Shown in pieces: positions 1-7,603 of a stretch of 17,523 nucleotides of DNA. The stretch comes from UBA1858 sp965658595 (GTDB lineage: Bacteria > Pseudomonadota > Gammaproteobacteria > UBA4575). Within the stretch, counting starts at the first letter, position 1. Each line of letters opens with the position of its first letter. A model generated the notes under the pieces. It did not search any database. It worked only from the letters and a program-made list of their open reading frames with translations, and was not told where the DNA came from. Location of the stretch: positions 1 to 17,523 of the forward strand of contig CBFHSW010000062.1 of the NCBI GenBank assembly GCA_965658595.1. Direction: 5' to 3'. Position numbers and translations under genes: made by a program.

Positions 1-140
1 TAATCCTTGAACTCTCCACCTTGAGCTTCCGCTGACACTTTCGTCAACGCCGCTGTTAACGTCGTCTTTCCGTGATCCACGTGACCTATCGTGCCCACAT
101 TTACGTGTGGCTTATTACGTTCAAACTTCTCCTTCGACAT
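1..140 (-). CDS. tuf: Elongation factor Tu, N-terminal part (runs off window)
   Basis: EF-Tu is the GTPase that carries aminoacyl-tRNA to the ribosomal A site. Only the first 46 codons are present. The start MSKEKFERNKPHVNVGTIG is followed by the P-loop GHVDHGKT, which is diagnostic of EF-Tu. The ATG is at 138-140. A strong Shine-Dalgarno GGAGGT lies at 149-154 on the minus strand, eight bases upstream. Three tRNA genes precede it on the same strand, the tufB arrangement of gammaproteobacteria, so it is probably cotranscribed with them; a possible internal promoter lies at 203-231. The visible codons include ATA, GGA and several ACG, which would be unusual for EF-Tu in E. coli, but 46 codons are too few to judge. 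Identity is certain; whether a second tuf copy exists is not visible. Confidence 0.97.
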   Translation of the reverse strand, partial: MSKEKFERNKPHVNVGTIGHVDHGKTTLTAALTKVSAEAQGGEFKD

Positions 141-158
141 CTTTTGATACCTCCGACG

Positions 159-172
159 ACATTAATTAATGT
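159..172. repeat. 14-base perfect palindrome in tuf leader
   Basis: ACATTAATTAATGT reads identically on both strands. It sits four bases upstream of the tuf Shine-Dalgarno (149-154). In RNA it could only form a small AU-rich stem, so a structural role is uncertain; it could equally be a protein site or chance in AT-rich DNA. Confidence 0.35.
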
Positions 173-202
173 TATTAAATTGGGTTCACATAAGAACTAA
201 CC

Positions 203-231
203 TTTGTAAGTGTTCGCTTATAAAGAGTCAA
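203..231 (-). promoter_or_regulatory. Possible internal sigma70 promoter for tuf
   Basis: On the minus strand a -35 TTGACT (226-231) and a -10 TACAAA (203-208) are separated by 17 bases. Both are near consensus (5/6 and 4/6). The site lies between tRNA-Thr(GGT) and tuf and would allow tuf transcription independent of the tRNAs. This is inferred from motif and spacing only. Confidence 0.4.
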
Positions 232-265
232 TTCCATTATTACTGCTTAAATTCTCTGGTTCATT

Positions 266-285
266 CTATTTACTGCTATTTACTG
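266..285. repeat. Tandem 10-base repeat, two copies
   Basis: CTATTTACTG occurs twice back to back (266-275 and 276-285). A related TTACTGC lies at 240-246. It sits directly upstream of the possible tuf promoter. Its function is unknown; replication slippage would explain it. Confidence 0.5.
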
Positions 286-305
286 CTTATATGTCGCTAA
301 TCCAT

Positions 306-318
306 TGGCGCCCATATC
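306..318 (-). repeat. Partial copy of the tRNA-Thr(GGT) 3' end
   Basis: The minus strand reads GATATGGGCGCCA, matching the last 13 bases of the upstream tRNA-Thr gene (GATATGGGCTCCA, 352-364) at 12 of 13 positions, including the CCA. It lies 33 bases past the tRNA end, inside the tuf leader. The similarity does not extend beyond these 13 bases on either side. Confidence 0.6.
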
Positions 319-351
319 TTAACGTTGTGGTTTCTCACGGGCTCTGCACTG

Positions 352-426
<75 letters not shown>

Positions 427-496
427 AAATACTGCCAGGCTCTCCAAGTCTTGTAAGGCCTCGGATTTGCCAATCATGTTTAATTCAGCATATAGT

Positions 497-570
<74 letters not shown>

Positions 571-593
571 AGCACACACGCTCATGCTTTTAG

Positions 594-678
594 TGGTGGA
601 GGGGGTAGGATTCGAACCTACGAAGGCATAGCCAGCAGATTTACAGTCTGCCCTCGTTGACCGCTTGAGTACCCCTCC
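594..678 (-). tRNA. tyrU: tRNA-Tyr(GTA)
   Basis: This is an 85-base class II tRNA with a long variable arm. The acceptor stem is GGAGGGG paired to CCCCTCC. The anticodon stem GCAGA/TCTGC encloses CTGTAAA, giving anticodon GTA (tyrosine). The T loop is TTCGAAT, and CCA is encoded. It is first in the three-tRNA run feeding into tuf. Only 16 bases separate its 5' end from the -10 of the promoter at 695-724. Confidence 0.97.
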
Positions 679-694
679 ATGCACAAAGCCGGCT

Positions 695-724
695 ATTGTC
701 GATTAGTTTCGACTGTAGTGTCAA
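695..724 (-). promoter_or_regulatory. Sigma70 promoter of the tRNA-Tyr/Gly/Thr-tuf operon
   Basis: On the minus strand a perfect -35 TTGACA (719-724) and a -10 GACAAT (695-700) are 18 bases apart. The GC-rich GCCGGC follows immediately after the -10, like the discriminators of stringently controlled stable-RNA promoters. Transcription would start near 688, about ten bases before tRNA-Tyr. AT-rich sequence lies upstream. The position and strong -35 make this the likely main promoter, although the start has not been measured. Confidence 0.7.
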
Positions 725-947
725 CCAGCGAATGCAATAATCTGCAATTATCTAGCCAAAAAAATCCAGCATCCCCCAGATGGAGTATACAATCGCATAA
801 AAACCACACGTTTTTACTGAGTTATTGGTGCTTTTATACTCACTACACTCAAATTATCAAACTGATAGTAAAAATAAGGTCATAATCAACCTGTAGAGTC
901 AGTTCTAAACCATAATCCATTAAAATTACATAACTTAGCTCAACATC

Positions 948-2318
948 ATGAAAATCACTATTTACGGGTCAGGCTATGTAGGCTTGGTCACAGGGGCCTG
1001 CTTGGCACAAGTAGGCAATCACGTATTATGCGTCGATATAGACGCAGACAAAATTGAGATGTTAAAACAGGGCAATATTCCCATCTATGAACCCGGTTTG
1101 GATGATCTCATCAAACAAAATATTAATTCCGGCAGAATCGAGTTTACTCAAGATGTCCAACAAGGTGTTGAACACGGTTTATTCCAGTTCATCGCGGTAG
1201 GCACACCTCCAGATGAAGATGGTTCCGCAGATTTACGTCACGTCGTTACTGTCGCCAAAAGCATTGCAGAGCATATGCGGGAATATCGTGTGATTGTGAC
1301 TAAATCAACCGTGCCTGTGGGTACAGCCGATACTCTCTCATCTGAAATAGCCAAGACTTTCCAACAAAATAACAAGTCGGTCGATTTTGACCTAGTCTCA
1401 AATCCAGAATTCTTAAAAGAAGGTGCTGCAATTACTGACTTCATGCGCCCAGATCGAGTCGTAATCGGAACACAAAGCGCTAAAGCAGAGGAATTGATGA
1501 GAACTCTGTATGCACCCTTTAACCGTAATCATGCTCGCATCAATATCATGGATATACGTTCAGCTGAATTCACTAAGTATGCCGCTAATGCCATGCTAGC
1601 GACAAAAATCAGCTTTATTAATGAATTAGCTAATTTATCCGAGCTCGTCGGCGCTGACATAGAACAAGTACGACTTGGAATCGGTGCTGATCCGCGCATT
1701 GGTTATCATTTCATTTATCCCGGTTGTGGTTACGGTGGCTCTTGCTTTCCAAAAGATGTGGCCGCCCTTCAAAACATAGGTGCCGAGGTGGGTTTTGAAA
1801 CCACTTTAATTAACGCTGTGGATGACGTTAATTACAAACAAAAAGAAGTGCTATTCAAGAAAATTATTAACCGGTTTGGGGATGATTTATCAGGCAAAAC
1901 ATTTGCTTTATGGGGACTGTCATTCAAACCCAATACTGATGATATGCGCGAAGCCTCAAGCCGTGTATTAATGGAAAAACTTTGGCAGGCAGGGGCATCA
2001 GTGCAGGCTTATGATCCTGTAGCTATGGAAGAATGCGAGAGAATCTATGGTTCGCGTGATGATCTAGCTTTATGCTCCGACAGCATGAAAGCTTGTCAGG
2101 AAGCTGATGCTTTAATTATCGTAACTGAGTGGACTGAATTTCGCAGTCCCAATCTATCTAAAATTAAGGCTGCACTTAAGCAGCCAGTTATATTTGATGG
2201 TCGTAATTTATATGATCCACATGAACTCAAAAACAATGGCTTTAAATATTTTGCAGTGGGGCGTGGTGATTCTCTAAAGATTAACAACACCAGCAATACT
2301 CAGAGTACTGACACATAA
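948..2318 (+). CDS. ugd: UDP-glucose 6-dehydrogenase
   Basis: It oxidizes UDP-glucose to UDP-glucuronate with two NAD+, in the cytoplasm, supplying polysaccharide and lipopolysaccharide sugars. The N-terminal Rossmann fold starts with GSGYVGLVTG (residues 7-16) followed by D30. The central domain contains NPEFLKEG and the catalytic loop GYGGSCFPKD with nucleophile Cys266. The C-terminal UDP-binding domain carries LWGLSFKPNTDDMREASS. The length of 456 residues is normal for the family. The ATG is the first in frame, although no good Shine-Dalgarno precedes it. No other sugar-nucleotide or glycosyltransferase gene is nearby, so the product served is unknown. The gene lies between tRNA-Thr(TGT) and tRNA-Tyr, which are adjacent in E. 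coli, suggesting it was inserted there. The function is confidently assigned. Confidence 0.96.
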   Translation: MKITIYGSGYVGLVTGACLAQVGNHVLCVDIDADKIEMLKQGNIPIYEPGLDDLIKQNINSGRIEFTQDVQQGVEHGLFQFIAVGTPPDEDGSADLRHVVTVAKSIAEHMREYRVIVTKSTVPVGTADTLSSEIAKTFQQNNKSVDFDLVSNPEFLKEGAAITDFMRPDRVVIGTQSAKAEELMRTLYAPFNRNHARINIMDIRSAEFTKYAANAMLATKISFINELANLSELVGADIEQVRLGIGADPRIGYHFIYPGCGYGGSCFPKDVAALQNIGAEVGFETTLINAVDDVNYKQKEVLFKKIINRFGDDLSGKTFALWGLSFKPNTDDMREASSRVLMEKLWQAGASVQAYDPVAMEECERIYGSRDDLALCSDSMKACQEADALIIVTEWTEFRSPNLSKIKAALKQPVIFDGRNLYDPHELKNNGFKYFAVGRGDSLKINNTSNTQSTDT

Positions 2319-2397
2319 TCTTAGCTCTTAAAGATAGTCAAAATGACAACTTACATACTAAAAATATAAACTAGAATCTCCCATAGGACACATTAAC

Positions 2398-2706
2398 ATG
2401 CTCAATCAACGTATCGATATTATCAGTGCGCAGCCGCCCTTATTGATGACCATTCCCAATTCACCATGGCAATTAATTGTGAAAATCGAACGTACATCTT
2501 CTGCACAGTTAACGATACATTGCGTTAAACAAGAGGATGGGCAATTAAGCATTTATCAACAAACCCTGCATGAGGAGCCCTTCCACGTAGCTGAGAATAT
2601 TTGGGAACTGACTTACGGTGTGGAAATCATGACACTAAAGCATAGTAGTTTGTCAGGACATCCAGCTAATCAATTGTGGCAAAAGTGGAAAAGTCACTCA
2701 GACTAA
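2398..2706 (+). CDS. Hypothetical protein, 102 residues
   Basis: I do not recognise a family. The protein looks soluble, with no signal peptide or membrane segment. The N-terminal two thirds alternate hydrophobic and polar residues (WQLIVKIERT, QLTIHCVKQ), suggesting a small beta-rich fold. The tail is basic and aromatic (NQLWQKWKSHSD). The start is supported by AGGA at 2386-2389, eight bases before the ATG. It lies 79 bases after ugd on the same strand and may be cotranscribed; a weak TAGAAT -10 at 2372-2377 leaves separate transcription open. Its TAA stop directly abuts the TAG stop of the convergent lipoprotein gene. The coding call is plausible from the RBS and frame; the function is unknown. 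Confidence 0.7.
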   Translation: MLNQRIDIISAQPPLLMTIPNSPWQLIVKIERTSSAQLTIHCVKQEDGQLSIYQQTLHEEPFHVAENIWELTYGVEIMTLKHSSLSGHPANQLWQKWKSHSD

Positions 2707-3417
2707 CTATTGTTTTTCAAAATCAAAATGAAAACCATACAACTCATTCAAGGCATCCACTCTCAAGATGTCGCCCTCGTCTAAATAGGCTAGACCTTGA
2801 TACTCACCATTCACAGACGCACATGAAGAAATAGTTAAAGTCACATCATAAGCATTGTACTGAGGATTAATAACAGCCATGCTACCTTGATACTGACAAT
2901 CATCCGAATCTTGTCCGGACCATTGACCGTCCAATATAGACACATTAATAGTCAAACCATCACGATCTACGAACTGCCAATCACCTTCCATCAGAGACAC
3001 ATTGGAAGGTTTTTCATAGATAGGATTATATTCCAAGTTCATGGCGCCTATGTCTCCGCCGTTTAGAGTCCTAAAATGCGATTCAATTTTTCTTTCCTTG
3101 AGATAGCCAGTCAATCGCGCAGAATCAAATGGTGCACCATCCAATGAATAAAGCATATAGTTAGATAAATACAAACCTTTACCGCCCTCCACGCTACCAA
3201 TGCAAATAGCCTTGGCTTTATAACTGACCGCAGTAGTTCGTCCTTGCACGTGGATGGCATGAAAATCGTAACCCCCTCGCCCATTGATATCAAAACCACC
3301 ATTCCAGATACCATCTATAGCTTGTTTTTCCAGATATTCAACATTGGCCTGCTTGTGTTCGACTGAAGTGCAACTCACACATATCCAGAGCGATAATAAG
3401 ATTAACGATGTCTTCAT
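2707..3417 (-). CDS. Putative lipoprotein of unknown function
   Basis: The 236-residue product starts with a lipoprotein-type signal: MKTS, a hydrophobic stretch, then CVSC with the likely lipidated cysteine at residue 16. Export and membrane anchoring are therefore inferred. The mature part is rich in Gly, Asp, Tyr and aromatic beta-strand patterns. It appears to hold two similar halves, each opening with a G-x-W motif (GIWNGGF near residue 36, GDWQFVD near 146), loosely like a beta-barrel or sandwich repeat. No family is recognised. A Shine-Dalgarno AGGGGA precedes the ATG by eight bases. The 133 bases upstream lead back to tRNA-Thr(TGT) on the same strand with no clear terminator, so readthrough from the tRNA is possible. 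It converges on the 102-residue gene with no gap. Confidence 0.75.
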   Translation of the reverse strand: MKTSLILLSLWICVSCTSVEHKQANVEYLEKQAIDGIWNGGFDINGRGGYDFHAIHVQGRTTAVSYKAKAICIGSVEGGKGLYLSNYMLYSLDGAPFDSARLTGYLKERKIESHFRTLNGGDIGAMNLEYNPIYEKPSNVSLMEGDWQFVDRDGLTINVSILDGQWSGQDSDDCQYQGSMAVINPQYNAYDVTLTISSCASVNGEYQGLAYLDEGDILRVDALNELYGFHFDFEKQ

Positions 3418-3550
3418 GATTTTTATCCCCTAAGTACATAAAGCAAATGATATGGGATTATTGAGAGTCGTAACAGTAGCCCACAAATGCCCTAAGGAGT
3501 ATTTAGAATAACAATGTTTTCAGAGAAGTAATGTGTAACATGAGAAAAAT

Positions 3551-3626
<76 letters not shown>

Positions 3627-3636
3627 TTTATAGGCA

Positions 3637-3676
3637 TTAAGCAGGACTTTATCGAGATAATCCTATATCTGCTTAA
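3637..3676 (-). other. Leader hairpin upstream of tRNA-Thr(TGT)
   Basis: An inverted repeat with arms TTAAGCAG and CTGCTTAA (perfect 8 bases) extends inward through GGATTATC and GATAAAGTCC with two bulged bases and a two-base loop. It ends 11 bases before the mature tRNA 5' end and lies downstream of the predicted start near 3680, so it would be part of the pre-tRNA leader. No T tract follows, so it is not a terminator for coaX. A processing or anti-termination role is only a guess. Confidence 0.5.
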
Positions 3677-3686
3677 CAGGTGATGC

Positions 3687-3715
3687 AGTCTAGTGAAATC
3701 TTGAGTTGGGTTCAA
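3687..3715 (-). promoter_or_regulatory. Likely promoter of tRNA-Thr(TGT)
   Basis: On the minus strand a -35 TTGAAC (3710-3715) and a -10 TAGACT (3687-3692) are separated by exactly 17 bases. Each matches consensus at four or more of six positions. It lies between the coaX stop and the tRNA, giving a leader of roughly 50 bases. Confidence 0.5.
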
Positions 3716-3771
3716 CGCTTTATAGTGATTTTTCTTCAAAAAAACTTTAATTGACACAATAAGCTCTATTG

Positions 3772-4506
3772 TCAGGAGCGACTGGAAGCTATGATCTCTA
3801 ACCCCTCAAGCACCAGATTGGGCTTGTGGTTAATATCTATGCTGTCCAAGGCTAACATCTTGTCGACGCCACCCCCGGTCAATATAATTTTAGCTTGATC
3901 TAAATTTGCTCGTAATTGTTGGATAATTCCGAGCAGACCGTAACTTGCCATCCTGACTGAACCTGAATAAATAGCATCTTCAGTATTGTCAGCTAAGAGT
4001 CCGACTTCTGTGGGGTTTTCATCTAGCGCCAAGTTAACGGTTTGCTGACACAAGGAATTACACATCATGTTCACAGCAGGCGCAATCAGGCCACCTAAAT
4101 GTTCTCCTGACTGTTTCAACACATCGACGGTCAAGGCGGTTCCACAATCAACAATAATTTTATCACCTGAGATGTACTGATGCGCTGCCACTAAAGCTGC
4201 AAATCTATCAGCTCCATAACTGGCAGGTTTTGCATAGGCTAATCGAATAGAATGAGCATGCGATTGAGAATGATAAAAGTTACAAGGTACTGTCCGTTCA
4301 AGCAACTGTTGACAGTCTGCTTCAAACTCATCACCTAACACACTGACAATATGGATCTCATCTGCCTGTTTTAGTGGTAGCCGCTCGCGCATCATGTCAC
4401 ATATATTTTGGCCATGATGAGCAAACGAATTGACTGACTGCCATTCATTTTCAACTATCGATACCCATTTACAACGAGTATTACCAAAATCAATTAATAA
4501 CTTCAT
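3772..4506 (-). CDS. coaX: Type III pantothenate kinase
   Basis: It phosphorylates pantothenate to 4'-phosphopantothenate, the first step of coenzyme A synthesis, in the cytoplasm. This is the CoaX type, an ASKHA-fold kinase unrelated to E. coli CoaA. The N-terminal phosphate loop is DFGNTR (residues 6-11). The YGADR motif (97-101) holds the catalytic Asp100. VDCGTALTVDV (119-129) is the second phosphate-binding motif, followed by GGLIAP. The length of 244 residues is usual. It lies 80 bases after birA on the same strand, and the birA-coaX pair is a familiar gammaproteobacterial arrangement. The intergenic 4507-4586 is AT-rich with a weak hairpin and no terminator, so cotranscription with birA is likely. 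The Shine-Dalgarno is weak (AAGTGAC). Confidence 0.95.
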   Translation of the reverse strand: MKLLIDFGNTRCKWVSIVENEWQSVNSFAHHGQNICDMMRERLPLKQADEIHIVSVLGDEFEADCQQLLERTVPCNFYHSQSHAHSIRLAYAKPASYGADRFAALVAAHQYISGDKIIVDCGTALTVDVLKQSGEHLGGLIAPAVNMMCNSLCQQTVNLALDENPTEVGLLADNTEDAIYSGSVRMASYGLLGIIQQLRANLDQAKIILTGGGVDKMLALDSIDINHKPNLVLEGLEIIASSRS

Positions 4507-4586
4507 GTCACTTAATAATTATTCTCTATTGATAAATTTACAGAGTGATAAATAATTTTCTGTATGTATATATAGATATGTCAGGA

Positions 4587-5609
4587 TTATTTTTTATCAT
4601 TGTCTGCTCTCACACTTACCTCACCTATGAGGATTTCTTGCTCACCCTCTGACATGAGCAATCTTAACCCACCTGCATGTGTAATACCTGCTGCCACACC
4701 ATGAATAGTGCTTGTTTCAGATTCAACTCGAATAGCTTTATTCGCCAACCAATCCCACTGTTGCCAAATGTCACAGAAATCCATACAAAAGGCCTGATAT
4801 GAACGACTATCCTGATTTTCATAGCGCTTTAATCCACTCACCAAAGCATTGATACAAGCACTGGCAATTTCATCACGACCTAACGTCATCTCAGGATATT
4901 GAGTAATCATGTCCGTCCAGACCTGATCTATCATCTGCTGAGAGGTTTCCGATGATCGCTGGGACATAAAAACATTTAACCCTAGACCCACTATCATACG
5001 ACAATTTGCATTCACTTCCCCTGAACACTCAATCAAGATACCAGCAAGTTTTTGGTCATCACAGTAAATGTCATTAGGCCACTTCACCCGCACTTTAGAC
5101 AAACCCATCTCAGTCAAAATCTGCGCGACTTGAACCGCAAGAAAGGGAGATAACAACCCAACGTTTTGCATGCCGCCCTGAAAATTCCATAACAATGACA
5201 TCGTGACATTAGATGCATAAGGTGCCACCCAAGTTCGACCTCTGCGACCTCGTCCTGCTGTTTGTCGTTCAGCAGTCAATACCGAGAATTGCCCCTCAGC
5301 GGGCAATTCAAAACTGCGCATAGCTTGATTAGTTGATGCGATCTCTTGTTGACAACTCAGTTCCTTGAGACTTCGCACCAGACTGTCATCTAAGCTGGCT
5401 TTTATTTTACTCGCAACATGTAAATGAACTGGATATTGGAGACGATAGCCCCGACCACTTACACACTCTATCTGAACACCTAATTGCTGCAATCTCGACA
5501 CATGATTATTAATCGTGGCACGTGTAACAGCAAAGCGATCTGCCAATACCTGTCCAGAGAGATATTTTTCATGACTCAAGCTTTCAACAAGTGCACTCAG
5601 TGTTAGCAT
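4587..5609 (-). CDS. birA: Biotin-[acetyl-CoA-carboxylase] ligase / biotin repressor
   Basis: It makes biotinyl-5'-AMP and attaches biotin to the acetyl-CoA carboxylase carrier protein; in this two-domain form it can also repress biotin genes. Residues about 1-58 form a winged helix-turn-helix (LSGQVLADRFAVTRATINNHVSRL). The ligase domain follows, with the biotinyl-AMP loop GRGRRGR (119-125), KWPND (176-180) and KLAGILIE. The C-terminal SH3-like domain ends near GEQEILIGEVSVR. The 340 residues slightly exceed E. coli BirA (321). The intact DNA-binding domain suggests repressor activity, but no biotin operon or BirA operator is visible here. It diverges from glnS across 226 bases and probably heads the birA-coaX transcript. 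Confidence 0.95.
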   Translation of the reverse strand: MLTLSALVESLSHEKYLSGQVLADRFAVTRATINNHVSRLQQLGVQIECVSGRGYRLQYPVHLHVASKIKASLDDSLVRSLKELSCQQEIASTNQAMRSFELPAEGQFSVLTAERQTAGRGRRGRTWVAPYASNVTMSLLWNFQGGMQNVGLLSPFLAVQVAQILTEMGLSKVRVKWPNDIYCDDQKLAGILIECSGEVNANCRMIVGLGLNVFMSQRSSETSQQMIDQVWTDMITQYPEMTLGRDEIASACINALVSGLKRYENQDSRSYQAFCMDFCDIWQQWDWLANKAIRVESETSTIHGVAAGITHAGGLRLLMSEGEQEILIGEVSVRADNDKK

Positions 5610-5799
5610 GATGTTTGAATAAGTGATGGTATGAATCCATTAATGTTTGATCCCACTATACTATTCCTGCTTGATGGATTTCTCAGTAATTTTTTTTCAA
5701 AATAGCTTGTTCTGAGACTATTGTTGGCAGAGGTGACTCTGTGTGCACATTGAAATCGAATAGTGTCAATAAAATCAAATATTACTGCCGAACATGCCT

Positions 5800-5805
5800 T
5801 ATAAT
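5800..5805 (+). promoter_or_regulatory. Probable -10 element of glnS
   Basis: A perfect TATAAT lies 30 bases before the glnS ATG, which would give a leader of about 25 bases. No good -35 stands at the expected distance, so only the -10 is called. The rest of the birA-glnS gap (5610-5799) shows a 7-base inverted pair, AATCCAT at 5634-5640 and ATGGATT at 5674-5680, of unknown meaning. Confidence 0.45.
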
Positions 5806-5835
5806 CGCATCATTATTTAATTTAACATTGCCATC

Positions 5836-7506
5836 ATGAGCGAAGATAACTCACAACCCTCCAATAATTTTATACGCAACCGTATCAAATCAGATCTTAA
5901 TGACTCACAGGCAAGCCTGATTACTCGCTTCCCACCTGAGCCTAATGGTTATTTGCATATCGGCCATGCCAAATCTATTTGTCTCAATTTTGGTGTTGCT
6001 GAAGAATTCTCTGGCACCTGTAACTTACGTTTTGACGATACCAATCCAGATAAAGAAGACGATCAATATGTGCATGCCATACAACAAGATGTGGAATGGT
6101 TAGGCTTTAAGTGGGAGCGCTTAGAATTCGCCTCCAATTATTTTGAGCAGCTGTATGGTTATGCCCAACAACTAATACGCGATGGATACGCTTACGTATG
6201 TGACTTGAATGCTGACCAAGTCAGAGAGTATCGCGGCACGCTGACTGAAGCTGGTAAAGATAGCCCCTACCGTGAGCGCAGTATAGACGACAATTTAGAT
6301 TTATTTGAGCGCATGCGTAAAGGTGAATTCAAAGAAGGCGAGTGTGTTTTAAGAGCTAAGATTGATATGGCCTCACCTAATATTAATTTGCGAGATCCAG
6401 CTCTGTATCGCATCAAACATGCTCAGCATCATCGCACCGGTGACACTTGGTGTATTTATCCCATGTATGACTATGCACATTGTGTCTCAGATGCTATCGA
6501 AGGGATTACTCATTCTCTGTGCACACTAGAATTTGAGGATCATCGACCACTCTATGACTGGATTCTCGACACCTTAAAAACGCCTAGTCACCCTCAACAG
6601 ATTGAATTTGCACGTCTGTCGCTGGATTACACCATTACTAGCAAAAGAAAATTACTACAACTAGTCGAAGAAGGCCATGTCAATGCCTGGGACGACCCAC
6701 GTATGCCAACCATATCTGGCCTGCGCCGTCGTGGCTTTCCACCGATAGCAATCAGAGATTTTTGTGAGCGTATTGGCGTGACCAAAAAAGATTCACAAAT
6801 AGATATGGGCGTTCTGGAGAACTGCGTGCGTGAAGCACTTGATCACGATGCCGCCAGAGCTATGTGCGTGCTCAACCCAATCAAGGTGGTGATTGAAAAT
6901 TATCCTGAGGAAGAAAGTGAAGTATTAGATGTCTCTAATCATCCTAAACGTCCTGAATTAGGACGCAGAGAATTGCCTTTTGGACGAGAAATATTTATTG
7001 ATCGTGATGATTTCATGGAACAACCTGAGAAGAAATTTTTCCGTCTCGCTCCTGGTAAAGAAGTGCGTTTGCGTTTTGCTTATTGCATCACCTGCACCGA
7101 GGTAATCAAGAATAGTGATGGTGAGATCATAGAATTGCGTTGTACCTATGACCCTTTAACTAAAGGTGGAAAGACTGGTGACGGGCGTAAAGTGAAGGGC
7201 ATCATTCACTGGGTGTCATGTGAGCATAGTATCCCAATTCAGGTGAATCTTTACGATCGACTTTTCAATATCCCCAATCCTGCTGCAGAGGATGATTTTC
7301 TAGCTAACATCAATCCTGAGTCACTAGTCACGTTATCATCATGCCGTGCCGAGAGTAGTCTTCAAGAGTGCGCTGTCTCACAGGCTTATCAGTTTGAGCG
7401 TTGTGGCTATTTTTGTCGAGATGAGAGTAATAATAAGCAGGGCGAGCTGGTGTTCAATCGAACGGTGACTTTGCGTGATACTTGGGCAAAAATCAGTCAA
7501 AAATAA
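5836..7506 (+). CDS. glnS: Glutaminyl-tRNA synthetase
   Basis: This cytoplasmic class I aminoacyl-tRNA synthetase charges tRNA-Gln with glutamine, so this organism uses direct charging rather than relying only on the amidotransferase route. PPEPNGYLHIGHAKS holds the HIGH signature (residues 41-44). The catalytic domain continues through DDTNPDKE and WDDPRMPTISGLRRRG. The second signature reads TSKRK at 268-272, where E. coli has MSKRK. The C-terminal anticodon-binding beta-barrels complete the protein. At 556 residues it is collinear with the E. coli enzyme. The Shine-Dalgarno is poor. It appears monocistronic: the following 97 bases run into a convergent gene, and I see no clear hairpin terminator there. 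Confidence 0.97.
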   Translation: MSEDNSQPSNNFIRNRIKSDLNDSQASLITRFPPEPNGYLHIGHAKSICLNFGVAEEFSGTCNLRFDDTNPDKEDDQYVHAIQQDVEWLGFKWERLEFASNYFEQLYGYAQQLIRDGYAYVCDLNADQVREYRGTLTEAGKDSPYRERSIDDNLDLFERMRKGEFKEGECVLRAKIDMASPNINLRDPALYRIKHAQHHRTGDTWCIYPMYDYAHCVSDAIEGITHSLCTLEFEDHRPLYDWILDTLKTPSHPQQIEFARLSLDYTITSKRKLLQLVEEGHVNAWDDPRMPTISGLRRRGFPPIAIRDFCERIGVTKKDSQIDMGVLENCVREALDHDAARAMCVLNPIKVVIENYPEEESEVLDVSNHPKRPELGRRELPFGREIFIDRDDFMEQPEKKFFRLAPGKEVRLRFAYCITCTEVIKNSDGEIIELRCTYDPLTKGGKTGDGRKVKGIIHWVSCEHSIPIQVNLYDRLFNIPNPAAEDDFLANINPESLVTLSSCRAESSLQECAVSQAYQFERCGYFCRDESNNKQGELVFNRTVTLRDTWAKISQK

Positions 7507-7603
7507 TACCGATCTATTCAACCCAACATAGATTTACCCCAGATTTTACTTGTGTCTATATCTTAAGTATCTATCTCTGTGAACAGCTAAATGAATGTGA
7601 TGA

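Noticed and set aside
682..696. AGCCGGC just upstream of tRNA-Tyr matches the 3' end of tRNA-Thr(TGT), like an attachment-site repeat bounding the ugd cassette.
   Set aside because: Only seven bases match and GCCGGC is itself a palindrome; it also fits as a promoter discriminator. No integrase is present.
679..885. Plus-strand 68-codon open frame before ugd.
   Set aside because: It overlaps the opposite-strand tRNA promoter, starts at the very edge of tRNA-Tyr, has no ribosome binding site and reads like unstructured sequence.
4514..4557. AT-rich inverted repeat between birA and coaX.
   Set aside because: The pairing is interrupted by unpaired bases and almost all A-T; no T tract follows, so neither terminator nor riboswitch is supported.
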